Shown: positions 27,674 to 35,899 of the stretch, in pieces
Layout: each line of letters begins with the position of its first letter
Numbering within the stretch: the stretch's first letter is position 1
Assembly (NCBI GenBank): GCA_020073375.1
Contig: JAIQFG010000038.1
Coordinates: forward strand, 1-64,000
DNA length: 64,000 nucleotides
Reading direction: 5' to 3'
Origin: Terriglobia bacterium
GTDB taxonomy: Bacteria > Acidobacteriota > Terriglobia > Acidiferrales > UBA7541
Program-made: the position numbers and the translations under genes
The notes under the pieces: model-generated
What the model was told of the DNA's origin: nothing
The model's input: the letters and a program-made list of their open reading frames with translations, nothing else
Database searches by the model: none

Positions 27674-29473
27674 TTATGGTTTTTCTGTGCTCGCTCGAAA
27701 CTGAATCCGCGCAATTTTGTTCGTGCGGTCGTATGGCAGCCACACCGTCGGCGGATTCGTGCTGTTATCCACCTGCACGTGGCGAATCTCCGTGCCGCGC
27801 GTCGGCAATTGAAACTCCGTGAACGTTTCGGTGGCCGGATCGAATCGCGCGATGCGGTCGGAATTCAGCATGGTGATCCACACACGATGGTTCTTATCGA
27901 CCGTGGCGGCATAGGGCTGGCTGAACCGGTGCGGCAGCGGATATTCGGTGACTTTCCGCGTGCGCGGATCGATTTTCGCCAGCCGATCGGCGAAAAATTC
28001 GCACACCCACACAGTATTGGTCTCGCGATCGGTGGCCGAGCGGCGCGGGCCCTTTTCAAGCGGCGTCGCCGTATTCGGCGTGAGCCAGAGATTCGCGGAA
28101 ATATTGCGATCCTCTTCCGTGATCTCGAATCCTTGAGGCACGGAGGGATCCAGGAGCAGCGAATCAACCTTGCCTGCCTTGGCGTCGATATGCGCCATGC
28201 GGTTTCCGCCCGGCTGCGAAACCCACACGTTGTCGTCCTGGTCGGCCGTCAGGTCATAATTCGCTTTCGCGGGAGCAAGGGCGTAGTTGGTGTATTTTCC
28301 ATTGGTGGGGTCGAGTTTGTAAGCGCCTTCGCGGTGCGGCGACCAGACATTGCCCTTGGAATCGAGCGCAATGAAATCGCCGGAAAAGGGAAAGCCTTCG
28401 GGCCGCGGAAACTGAGAAAATTTTCCGGTCTCGGGATCGAACATCGTCGGGCTGCCCGTGGTTCCATTCGAGAACCAGATGTTGCCCTTGCGGTCGAAGA
28501 CCAGCGCGTGCGAAACCTCCGCGTTGTTGTCCTTGTCCGCGAGCTTGAAATCCGCAACACTCCCGGTGAGCGGATCGAGTTTTCCGAGCGTCCTTCCGGG
28601 CGTGGCGTCGTCCGCAAACCACACCGCTCCGGCCGCGTCGATGGCCACGTCATGCGCGGCGCGCCCGTCGTAGCGAGACGGCGTTCCCTCGGACCACTCC
28701 GTGCCGTTATGTTTCATGACCCATTCCGGCGCGCCGGGCCGCGGCAAATCGTATTCGGTGATGACCACTTGCGCCGCTTCGCCCGTGGGCCGCGGCAGCG
28801 GGCGCAGCGCCATCGCGCCGGCCCCCGGCCCGCGCACGCGCCCCAGATATTCCGCCAGTTCCGGCCTGTAGGCGTGGATCGAGGCGTCGGGCGTCGCTCC
28901 CGGGACGGCGTACCCGATGGACTGCATCGTCTGCATCAGGGTGATTATTTTTCCCCACCCGGCGGCGTCAAATTTATTTTGCAGAAGAAAACTGACTTCA
29001 TGGCACCCGCTGCAATTGTTAATGAACACGATTTTCATGCGCCGGTCGTCAGGGGTATCCTCGGGCAAACTCTCGGCCCATTCCGTCCCGGAAAATTGTT
29101 TTTGGAAATCCGGGAAATTCGTGAGGCTCAATTCCACTTGCTTCTTGCCCGCGGGCGCAAGATCGACTTGCGCGGACGCCAGTTCAAATCCCACGGCCTG
29201 CGCCCAGACTTTGTACGGCCCGGCGCTCAGGGGAGGGAAGGAGAAATGTCCGGCGGGATCCGTGTACACCGTAGTCGTGAATGTTTCGTTCGAGTTCCGC
29301 GCGGAGACGCCGACGCCTTCGAGCGGTTTTACGCCGGCGGATTTCACTGCGCCTGAAAGCGCGCCTTTCGCCGCGCTTGTCTGCGCGAATGTTTTTTCCG
29401 CTCGAATAAAGCCGGCAAGCGCCAGAATCACGACGACCGAAAAGATTTCAGCATGCGCCTTGCTTCGCGGCAC
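27674..29473 (-). CDS. Exported CarboxypepD_reg + cytochrome c-like + virginiamycin-B-lyase-like propeller fusion (paralogue 3)
   Basis: A 599-aa protein, third of the set. Signal segment (FSVVVILALAGFIRAEKTFA), carboxypeptidase-regulatory domain (about 37-115), haem-c motif CSGCH at 154-158, then Vgb-like blades (AGAVWFADDA, KGNIWFSNG, KGNVWSPHRE, DDNVWVSQPG, NHRVWITML). GTG 29473 with AGAGGGGG upstream is the best start. A separate mono-haem cytochrome c gene lies just upstream (28 bases), an obvious electron partner by context. Confidence 0.8.
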   Translation of the reverse strand: MPRSKAHAEIFSVVVILALAGFIRAEKTFAQTSAAKGALSGAVKSAGVKPLEGVGVSARNSNETFTTTVYTDPAGHFSFPPLSAGPYKVWAQAVGFELASAQVDLAPAGKKQVELSLTNFPDFQKQFSGTEWAESLPEDTPDDRRMKIVFINNCSGCHEVSFLLQNKFDAAGWGKIITLMQTMQSIGYAVPGATPDASIHAYRPELAEYLGRVRGPGAGAMALRPLPRPTGEAAQVVITEYDLPRPGAPEWVMKHNGTEWSEGTPSRYDGRAAHDVAIDAAGAVWFADDATPGRTLGKLDPLTGSVADFKLADKDNNAEVSHALVFDRKGNIWFSNGTTGSPTMFDPETGKFSQFPRPEGFPFSGDFIALDSKGNVWSPHREGAYKLDPTNGKYTNYALAPAKANYDLTADQDDNVWVSQPGGNRMAHIDAKAGKVDSLLLDPSVPQGFEITEEDRNISANLWLTPNTATPLEKGPRRSATDRETNTVWVCEFFADRLAKIDPRTRKVTEYPLPHRFSQPYAATVDKNHRVWITMLNSDRIARFDPATETFTEFQLPTRGTEIRHVQVDNSTNPPTVWLPYDRTNKIARIQFRASTEKP

Positions 29474-29500
29474 AAACGCCCCCTCTGTTTCGCAAGCTAT

Positions 29501-29902
29501 CTAGAAAGTCTTCATGAACGCGATCAGATCGTCCACTTCCTTTGGTTCCAATCCATACTGGAAGCCGGGCATCCCCGGCCCGCCCTTCAAAATATATCCG
29601 CGCAGCACTTTCAGCTGATCCGGACCCGCCTCCTTGAACTGGCCGCTAAGAATCGGCCCGACCGTCGCGGGAGATCCGAATTTCAAATTCCTGGGCAGGT
29701 GGCAGATCGAACAGCGCTGCAGGAAGAACCCTTCACCGCGCGTCTCCTGTTCGCTCAGTTTCTGTGCGCCGGCCTTTGCGGATCCGGGCGCGGAGGTCGC
29801 AGTTTTATCCTGCGCCAGCACGCACACTGGCACGCATTCATAGGAAAATGCCAGGCCGAGAATGCCTGCGGCGGCCGTAATGAAAATCCTGGATCTCGTC
29901 AT
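29501..29902 (-). CDS. Small exported mono-haem cytochrome c
   Basis: A 133-aa c-type cytochrome. Signal segment (IFITAAAGILGLAFSY), haem site CSICH, then the distal Met in GGPGMPGFQYGL and a C-terminal helix (EVDDLIAFMKTF), all typical of class I cytochrome c. Start at 29902 (MTRSRIF) is preferred to 29953 since it begins right before the signal. It is probably the soluble acceptor for the haem-propeller protein encoded immediately downstream. Confidence 0.88.
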   Translation of the reverse strand: MTRSRIFITAAAGILGLAFSYECVPVCVLAQDKTATSAPGSAKAGAQKLSEQETRGEGFFLQRCSICHLPRNLKFGSPATVGPILSGQFKEAGPDQLKVLRGYILKGGPGMPGFQYGLEPKEVDDLIAFMKTF

Positions 29903-30013
29903 TGTTATTTCCGGAAATTCCGGGCCCGTTCGCGCACGCAGCGCGGAATTCAAGGCCCAAATCGGCAGTTCTTGTTTACAGTTGGCGGGGCCATAGTGTC
30001 AAGAAGTATGGCT

Positions 30014-30100
30014 TTGGTAGGACTGACACTCTTGTCCGTCCGGTTTAGATTCTGGTTGCCGCGCACCAAACCGGACAGACAAGAGTGTCTGTCCTACCAA
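30014..30100. repeat. Long inverted repeat, TTGGTAGGACAGACACTC family
   Basis: Arms of 33 bases begin ttggtaggactgacactctt and end aagagtgtctgtcctaccaa, with only about two mismatches, around a loop of roughly 20 bases. It lies between two minus-strand genes. It is related by its TAGGACAG terminus to the element at 62851-62929. Confidence 0.9.
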
Positions 30101-30107
30101 AAACGGC

Positions 30108-30986
30108 CTACGAAATATTCGTCTGGCCGCTCAACGCGATCTTCCAGCCGTCGCCGCGATTCAGGAACATCCGCAGGTGCCAGCTGTTGGGTTTCGCGGC
30201 GGGGTTCCGGCCTTGAAACGTTTCCATGATCACGACGTTGCCGAAATTAAACATCTTCATCGACAAAACCTGCGATCCTCCACTGCCGCCCTCCGGCCCG
30301 TACAACTTGCGCTCCTCGGCCAGCTCCTCGACATGCTGCAGCTTGAGCATGTCGCCGCGCGGCGTGATGGTTTCATGAGCATCGTCGGCATGGGCGGACC
30401 AATCTTCCGGATTCGGATGCCATTCATCCATCTTCAAGCGAAACCACGCGGACAGGACTCCTTCTTCCGCCGCATTAGCGGGTTTGTAGGGCAGCGTCTT
30501 GCACGGATTTTCACAGATTTTGTCTTCCTCGGTCGGAGCCGGCGGTTTGGCCGTGGTGTCCGGCCTTTCCTTGGGTATGGGCATGTTCAGAAACACAAAC
30601 GCCTGCCAGCCCGCGGGGCTTTTTACCCAGAGATGCGCGAAGCGCTGGTTGTGGTGCATCCCCAGGACGCGCTCGGCCTGGCCCAGAAAATCCGTCGTTC
30701 GCGCGTCCATCGTGCCTTCGTTGTCGGCGGCGAACTGCGGCAGATCGTCCAGGACCTGTTCTTTCGTGTGAATCTTTCCGTTCGCCTCGACCCACAGGAA
30801 GCGATCGTCGAGAAGCGCGGCGACCGCTTTTTTGTCGCCGCTCGCGAGGGCTTCGTTCAAGCTGCGATCGGCTTGGCGGATGGTTGGCGCGTCATCGGCG
30901 GCGGCAAACATGGTTCGTGGCAGTGCAATTGAAATTGCGCCGAGCGCGAGGCCCGCGGCCAGCGCGGGTGCAAAGAATCGTCTCAT
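30108..30986 (-). CDS. Exported protein with two NTF2/SnoaL-like (DUF4440-type) domains
   Basis: A 292-aa protein with a signal peptide (FFAPALAAGLALGAISIALP). Residues about 35-140 look like one NTF2-like cone (IRQADRSLNEALASGDKKAV, LLDDRFLWVEANG) and about 180-290 like a second (AWFRLKMDEWHPN, WHLRMFLNRGDGWKIALSG). GAGGGGAGGAT precedes the ATG. No catalytic residues can be assigned. It heads the minus-strand run of cytochrome, propeller, MetE-like and cupin genes, though the 30014 palindrome may separate it. Confidence 0.72.
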   Translation of the reverse strand: MRRFFAPALAAGLALGAISIALPRTMFAAADDAPTIRQADRSLNEALASGDKKAVAALLDDRFLWVEANGKIHTKEQVLDDLPQFAADNEGTMDARTTDFLGQAERVLGMHHNQRFAHLWVKSPAGWQAFVFLNMPIPKERPDTTAKPPAPTEEDKICENPCKTLPYKPANAAEEGVLSAWFRLKMDEWHPNPEDWSAHADDAHETITPRGDMLKLQHVEELAEERKLYGPEGGSGGSQVLSMKMFNFGNVVIMETFQGRNPAAKPNSWHLRMFLNRGDGWKIALSGQTNIS

Positions 30987-31284
30987 CCTGATCCTCCCCT
31001 CGAATCTCGGCTACACCGCGTTCCGGCATCGTCTGCCGATTTCTCAATCCCGATGCGCCGGCGACTGGCCGTCAAGCTCCGTTGCTCCAGCATTTACCTA
31101 TGTGGTGGAGGGCGTGTCAAGTATTGGATTTCTAATTTGGATGGAATTTTACGAGAGCCCGGGAAAGATTACTCAGTCGTTCACGAATCACGATTTCATC
31201 GATCCATCCGTGCTAAGTTGCACTTGCAGGGGCACGGCACTGCCGCGCCCCTATGCATCGGCGATGGCTGCTCCGGCCAATTCT
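30987..31284. other. Gap without recognisable gene
   Basis: About 300 bases between the NTF2-like gene and the broken gene below it. Reading both strands I see no ORF with family features and no RNA gene. It probably contains the promoter of the 30986 gene near 31000-31060. Confidence 0.5.
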
Positions 31285-31832
31285 CTACCGCCCGGGATCC
31301 AGATCCCGCATGATGACATGAAGAACCTGTCCGGTGATTCGCGCGTCGCGTTCAGAAATGTTTGCCGTGGAATGGCGTTCGGTTTCGGTGTGGGAGAGAT
31401 CTCTATACGTCCTCGCCGCAACCGGCAGCCGCGCGCACCCGCCGCGAATCAATCCCGCCGCCTCGGCAACGGCCAGTCGCGTCTCGAACGGCCAGTCTCC
31501 TATCTTCCCCGGGGGCGCGTCCGTCGCTCCCAGAGTGTTCACGCCCTTGTGTTCCAGGGCGTCGGTGACGGCGCGCCCTCGGCGGCATGACCGCCTGCCG
31601 CGCGCATCAAAAAGGACTCGCTGAAGGCGCGAGCCAGCCAGTGCGCCTTGCTCCCGCCGGATAACTGATTGATGGTCACGCCGCAATCTTCCTGCCAGGC
31701 GCGCGTGGCGGCGATCGCCTGCGCATTCGAGGGATCGTTCCCCAGCGATTCGCGAAGGGCAGCCCCGCGCTGGATCAGTACATTCAGATGAGAAAGATAA
31801 GTTTCGATCTGCGCTCGTAGGCTCTGATCCAT
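31285..31832 (-). pseudogene. Unknown small protein, probably frameshifted
   Basis: The frame from ATG 31832 encodes a well-formed protein (MDQSLRAQIETYLSHLNVLI, then TRAWQEDCGVTINQLSGGSK and HWLARAFSESFLMRA) and stops at 31539 after a proline-rich tail. Near 31570-31585 a second frame takes over with similar base use (VTDALEHKGVNTLGATDAP ... LHVIMRDLDPGR) and runs to 31285. One lost or gained base in the GC-rich run would join them. Alternatively the gene truly ends at 31539 and the second frame is chance. I do not recognise the family. Confidence 0.4.
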
Positions 31833-31847
31833 GGGTCTGGTCCCGCG

Positions 31848-32648
31848 CTACTTGGCGGGGTCACCTGGGAGCTTTTCTGCGTGGGACTGCAGGTCGGCAA
31901 TCTGATCGATGTGGTGGGACATGGCTTGAGCGGCCGCGTCGGGATCGCGGCGGCGCAGCGCGGCCACCACGCTTTCGTGCCCCTCGATTGATCTTGCGGG
32001 ACGCCCCTTCTGTTTCAACGATTGGGTGCGCGACTCGACGAGCAAATCGTTGAGCGTGGCCATCAGACTGACGACCACGCGATTGCCCGTGGCCCGCGCC
32101 AGAGCGGCGTGAAATTCAGTGTCTTCGACGATGGCCGACTGGCCCTTTTTCAGCTTCTGCCGCTGCGCGTTGAGGATTCGCTGCAGATCGACGAAATCCT
32201 TTTCCGTCGCGCGCTCGGCCGCGACTCGCGCCACGGCCGGCTCAAACATCCGGCGGACATCCATCAACTCGTCCTGCAGATCGCTCTGAAACGTCATCAT
32301 CGACGCCAGCGGCGCGACCAGCCGGTCCACTGTCAGTTCGCGGGGAAACGTGCCCCGCCCGTGCTGCGTCTCGATCAGGCCGATCGTTTCCAGCATGCGC
32401 AGCGCGTCGCGGATCGATCCGCGGCTTACGCCGAATTGCTCGCTGAGCACGCGCTCGGACGGCAGCGGCTGGCCCTGCGCAAACGTGCCGTCGAGGATGA
32501 GCGAGCGGATGCGGTCGGCCACCTCCTCGGCCACGCGCGTCTTTTTGATCGGCTCGATCAGGCGGGGCTCGCCTGCGGTGTCGGGAGAAAAGCGGTTGAC
32601 ACCCTGGCGGGCCGATGCTAATTTATTGATCTCAACTGGTTCGATCAC
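31848..32648 (-). CDS. FadR-subfamily GntR transcriptional regulator
   Basis: A 266-aa regulator. Winged-helix DNA-binding domain (about 30-95: VAEEVADRIRSLILDGTF, LPSERVLSEQFGVSRGSIRD, GLIETQHGRGTF) plus an all-helical FCD ligand domain (DLQDELMDVRRMFEPAVA, DTEFHAALARATGN, GHESVVAALRRRDPDAA). Its Asp/His residues suit metal and carboxylate binding. GTG 32648 is preferred: TATACT lies only 6 bases upstream, implying a leaderless transcript. ATG 32675 would place the start inside the promoter. It probably senses an organic acid and may control neighbouring catabolic genes. Confidence 0.85.
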   Translation of the reverse strand: MIEPVEINKLASARQGVNRFSPDTAGEPRLIEPIKKTRVAEEVADRIRSLILDGTFAQGQPLPSERVLSEQFGVSRGSIRDALRMLETIGLIETQHGRGTFPRELTVDRLVAPLASMMTFQSDLQDELMDVRRMFEPAVARVAAERATEKDFVDLQRILNAQRQKLKKGQSAIVEDTEFHAALARATGNRVVVSLMATLNDLLVESRTQSLKQKGRPARSIEGHESVVAALRRRDPDAAAQAMSHHIDQIADLQSHAEKLPGDPAK

Positions 32649-32662
32649 TGGGCCAGTATAGC
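32646..32662. promoter_or_regulatory. Palindromic operator/extended -10 between the FadR gene and the cdc48 locus
   Basis: ACTGG-G-CCAGT (32647-32657) is an 11-base palindrome that overlaps, on the minus strand, TGCTATACT (an extended -10) just upstream of the GTG start. On the plus strand TATAGC lies in the same few bases, ahead of ATG 32674. A single regulator bound here could control both directions. Confidence 0.5.
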
Positions 32663-32673
32663 ACAGTTTTCCC

Positions 32674-33015
32674 ATGAGCGAAGAACTTATCGAGTTCACG
32701 GTCAGCGGCTCGCCTCGCGATGTCTCCGGCGCGATCGAGCAATTCGCCATCGGTTTGGGAAGCCTGCACGCCATTGTCGTTCCCTGGGAAAGCGATAACG
32801 TCACCCTGAGCATGGCAGTGACTTCCGCGCGCATCGACGGCTGGGCCATCGAACACATTGACTTGGGCACGATTCGATTGACCGGCCTTGGTAACGATGT
32901 CACACGCGTAAGCTTTGCGCCGCGCGATCCCGATCACGCGGACAAAAAAAGACTCGCGGCGCTGTTTGAAGGTTTCGCCCGCCAACTCCAGACCAAATTG
33001 CAGATGGTGCAATGA
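32674..33015 (+). CDS. Small protein of unknown function, coupled to the AAA ATPase
   Basis: A 113-aa soluble protein (MSEELIEFTVSGSPRDVSGA ... LFEGFARQLQTKLQMVQ) with alternating beta/helix character. I do not recognise the family. Its stop overlaps the ATPase start as ATGA (33012-33015), so the two are translationally coupled. This suggests a dedicated cofactor or adaptor for the ATPase. It diverges from the FadR gene, sharing a very short intergenic region of 25 bases. Confidence 0.7.
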   Translation: MSEELIEFTVSGSPRDVSGAIEQFAIGLGSLHAIVVPWESDNVTLSMAVTSARIDGWAIEHIDLGTIRLTGLGNDVTRVSFAPRDPDHADKKRLAALFEGFARQLQTKLQMVQ

Positions 33016-35153
33016 CCGAACTCACTTCATCCTCGGTTGCGGCAACGCTTACCCTGCGGGTGGCGGAAGCGCGCGTCGAGGACATCGGCCACGCCATTGC
33101 GCGCCTTGCGCCGGCGGACCTGAAACGCATGGGCGCCCGTCCGGGCGACGTGCTGAGAATCACGGGAGGCACGATTGCCGTCGCGCGCGCGGAGTTTTCC
33201 GACGATTCTCAGGAAGGCGTGATCCAGATCGACGGCATTGCCCGCAGCAACGCCGGCGCAGGACTTCAGGAGCAGGTGACCGTTACTCCCATCGAATACG
33301 ATCAGGCTGTCGCCGTGCGTTTTTCGCCGCTGTGGGTGGGCGCCGCGCCGGCAATCATCGCTCCCGAGCAGATGCTGGAAGATTTGCAGGGTGTTCCGGT
33401 TGTTGCCGGCTGCGTGGTGCGCGTGCCTACGTTTTCCAAGGCCGTGAATTTTCAAGTGGTGCGCACGATTCCCTCCGGACCGGTAGTCATCGACAAGCGC
33501 ACCGACATTCGCGTTGTCGAGGGCGAACAGACTACGGTCCGCGCTCCTGCGGTGTCATACGAGGATATCGGCGGCCTGGAACGCGAAGTGGCGCGCGTGC
33601 GCGAAATTGTCGAGCTGCCGCTGAAGCATTCGCGCATCTTCGAGCGCCTGGGAATTCTTGCGCCCAAGGGCGTGCTGCTGTATGGCCCGCCGGGCACCGG
33701 CAAGACGCTGCTGGCGCGCGCGGTAGCCGCCGAAAGCCGCGTGCACTTCATCCATATGAACGGCCCGGAAATCATGCGCAAGTTTTACGGCGAAAGCGAA
33801 GCCAAGCTGCGCGAGGTGTTCGAGGAAGCGGCGCGCCACGCACCGGCGATTCTTTTCATCGATGAAATCGATGCCGTCGCTCCCAAGCGCGCCGAGGTGG
33901 TGGGCGAAGTAGAAAAGCGCGTGGTGGCGCAGCTGCTCAGCCTGATGGACGGGTTCGTTTCGCGCGGCCAAGTGATTGTCATCGGCGCGACCAACATTCC
34001 CGAGGTGTTGGACCCCGCGCTGCGGCGTCCTGGCCGCTTCGACCGCGAAATCGAAATCGGCGTGCCCAACACGCAGGCGCGGCTGCAAATTCTGAAGATC
34101 CATACGCGCGCGATGCCGCTTGCGCCGGACGTTGACCTGCAGGAGATCGCAGAGCATTCCCACGGCTTCGTGGGCGCGGACCTGGAAGCGCTGGCGCAGG
34201 AAGTGGGCATGATCGCGCTGCGCGGATTCCTGACCACGGTGCCGCTGGAATCCGACGGCGGCGTATCGCCCGAACTGGCAATGCTGCAGGTGACGCGCGC
34301 GGATTTCCTGGCCGGACTCAAGGAAGTCGAGCCGAGCGCGACGCGCGAATTTTACATCGAGAAAAGCGCGTCTAAGTTCGCCGACCTCGGCGGCCTCGGC
34401 GAAGTCAAGCGCCTGCTCGACGCCGTCTTCGAGCATTCGCACATGCATGACGGGATTTACGAGCAGGTGGGCCTGGCGACGCCGCGCGGCATTCTGCTGA
34501 CCGGGCCTTCCGGCACCGGAAAAACGGCCATGGCGCGCGCTCTCTCCGGCGAAAAGGAGATTCCGCTGATCGCCATCGACGGCCCGCAGCTGTACTCAAA
34601 ATGGCTGGGCGAATCCGAGCGGGCGCTGCGCGAAATTTTCAAGAAGGCGCGTCGCGCCGCTCCCTGCATTCTGTTTTTTGACACGATCGACGCGGTCGCG
34701 CCAAAACTTGCCGCCGAGCAGTCCGGCAACGACATCTACCAGAGAATCCTCAGCCAACTCCTGCGCGAGATCGACAACCTGCGCGACGTGAAAGGCGTGA
34801 TCCTTGTGGCCGCTACCAGCCGCGAAGAGCGCGTCGAGCCCGCGCTGTTGCGGAGCGGCCGCTTCGACTATATACTCCGCTTTGCCAAACCGGACGCCGC
34901 CGATCGCGCGGCCATCCTGCGGATCTGTTGCCGGCGCGTGCCGCTTTCGCCCGAAATCGACTTCGATGAATTGGCGCGCTCGACCGAGGAATTCACCGGC
35001 GCCGATCTCGAAAGCCTGTGCAAGAAGGCGACGCTTCTGGCGATCGCCGAATTTCAGAGCGGCGCGCGCGTTGCGCCCTTCACCGTGTTGCGCGGCGATT
35101 TCCTGGCGATTCTCGATTCCGAGCGAGGCAGTCCCAAGCCCTTAAAAAAGTAG
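33012..35153 (+). CDS. CDC48/VCP-type double-ring AAA+ ATPase with degenerate D2
   Basis: A 713-aa protein: CDC48 N-domain (about 5-180, double-psi barrel then VCP domain 2), D1 and D2. D1 is intact: Walker A GPPGTGKT at 225-232, Walker B FIDEID (D284, E285), GATN sensor 1 and RRPGRFD. D2 has Walker A GPSGTGKT at 498-505, but Walker B reads FFDTID with Thr558 for Glu, and sensor 1 reads AATS (Ser603 for Asn). The two GRFD-region arginines remain. Known AAA biochemistry predicts D2 binds but hardly hydrolyses ATP. No C-terminal HbYX tail (ends PLKK). Confidence 0.93.
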   Translation: MTELTSSSVAATLTLRVAEARVEDIGHAIARLAPADLKRMGARPGDVLRITGGTIAVARAEFSDDSQEGVIQIDGIARSNAGAGLQEQVTVTPIEYDQAVAVRFSPLWVGAAPAIIAPEQMLEDLQGVPVVAGCVVRVPTFSKAVNFQVVRTIPSGPVVIDKRTDIRVVEGEQTTVRAPAVSYEDIGGLEREVARVREIVELPLKHSRIFERLGILAPKGVLLYGPPGTGKTLLARAVAAESRVHFIHMNGPEIMRKFYGESEAKLREVFEEAARHAPAILFIDEIDAVAPKRAEVVGEVEKRVVAQLLSLMDGFVSRGQVIVIGATNIPEVLDPALRRPGRFDREIEIGVPNTQARLQILKIHTRAMPLAPDVDLQEIAEHSHGFVGADLEALAQEVGMIALRGFLTTVPLESDGGVSPELAMLQVTRADFLAGLKEVEPSATREFYIEKSASKFADLGGLGEVKRLLDAVFEHSHMHDGIYEQVGLATPRGILLTGPSGTGKTAMARALSGEKEIPLIAIDGPQLYSKWLGESERALREIFKKARRAAPCILFFDTIDAVAPKLAAEQSGNDIYQRILSQLLREIDNLRDVKGVILVAATSREERVEPALLRSGRFDYILRFAKPDAADRAAILRICCRRVPLSPEIDFDELARSTEEFTGADLESLCKKATLLAIAEFQSGARVAPFTVLRGDFLAILDSERGSPKPLKK

Positions 35154-35237
35154 GGACCCGGGCGGTCAAGAAAACTTTGGTGCGTTAAGACGGCAGGAAA
35201 TGGCGGCGAGTACTCAGAAAAGCGACGGGGGAACCTT

Positions 35238-35885
35238 ATGAGCTATACCGAACTGACCGTATGGACGCGCGGCATCATCATGGATAAGGAAGGCCGCGAC
35301 ATCGTCAACTCCATTGGCGCGTCCGCCCGCAACGAGGGCAAGTTCTCACAAGCGATGGAGAACTACGTCGACAATCCGGACCGCACCAACGCCCCCACGC
35401 GCAAATACTGCCGCGTGAGCGACACCGTGATCGAAAACGCGCTCACCTACGAGAACGAACATCCCAACATCGTCGTCCTGGTCGAAGGCACGATGGTCAA
35501 GGGCTGGGACTACATGCGCGGCATGCCTCCCGGCGGCACCCTGGTAATCAACACGCACTATACGCCCGAATATATGATCCGGTTCGTCCCGGGCCCGGAG
35601 CGCCTGAAGCAGTTGGTGTGCGTGGATGCCGCGAAACTGGCCAACCACAAATGGCTCTACTACCGGCTGGGCGAGTTGGGCCTGGACCGCCTGTCGACCG
35701 AAGGCGCAGCCGAGCGCAGCAAGCTGGTCGCTCCGGACATCGCCGCCCCGCTGATCGCCGCGGTGGTCAAGACCACTGGCATCGTAAAGATGGAAACGAT
35801 CGAGCCGATGATTGCGAACAAGAAGGCGTTTGAAATGGCACTCGAGGAGCTTCACATCCTGCCGCTGAATCCAGTGGCTGCATAG
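35238..35885 (+). CDS. porG: 2-oxoacid:ferredoxin oxidoreductase gamma subunit
   Basis: A 215-aa subunit of the pyruvate/ketoisovalerate oxidoreductase gamma family. Motifs: VWTRGIIMDKEGRDIVNSI, RKYCRVSD, NTHYTPEYM and CVDAAKLA. It lacks the common GRGGQG opening, so it is a divergent member. It heads the cluster gamma, GltD/ferredoxin fusion, alpha, beta. GGGGGAA lies 5 bases before the ATG. The complex oxidises (or reductively carboxylates) a 2-oxoacid with CoA. Confidence 0.82.
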   Translation: MSYTELTVWTRGIIMDKEGRDIVNSIGASARNEGKFSQAMENYVDNPDRTNAPTRKYCRVSDTVIENALTYENEHPNIVVLVEGTMVKGWDYMRGMPPGGTLVINTHYTPEYMIRFVPGPERLKQLVCVDAAKLANHKWLYYRLGELGLDRLSTEGAAERSKLVAPDIAAPLIAAVVKTTGIVKMETIEPMIANKKAFEMALEELHILPLNPVAA

Positions 35886-35899
35886 AAGAAGAGGACTCC

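Noticed and set aside
27440-29356. 638-codon plus-strand frame
   Set aside because: Antisense of paralogue 3; arginine-rich and without any family feature.
32674-32903. FadR start upstream of 32648
   Set aside because: It would overlap the divergent ORF and its promoter; the -10 TATACT supports a start at 32648.
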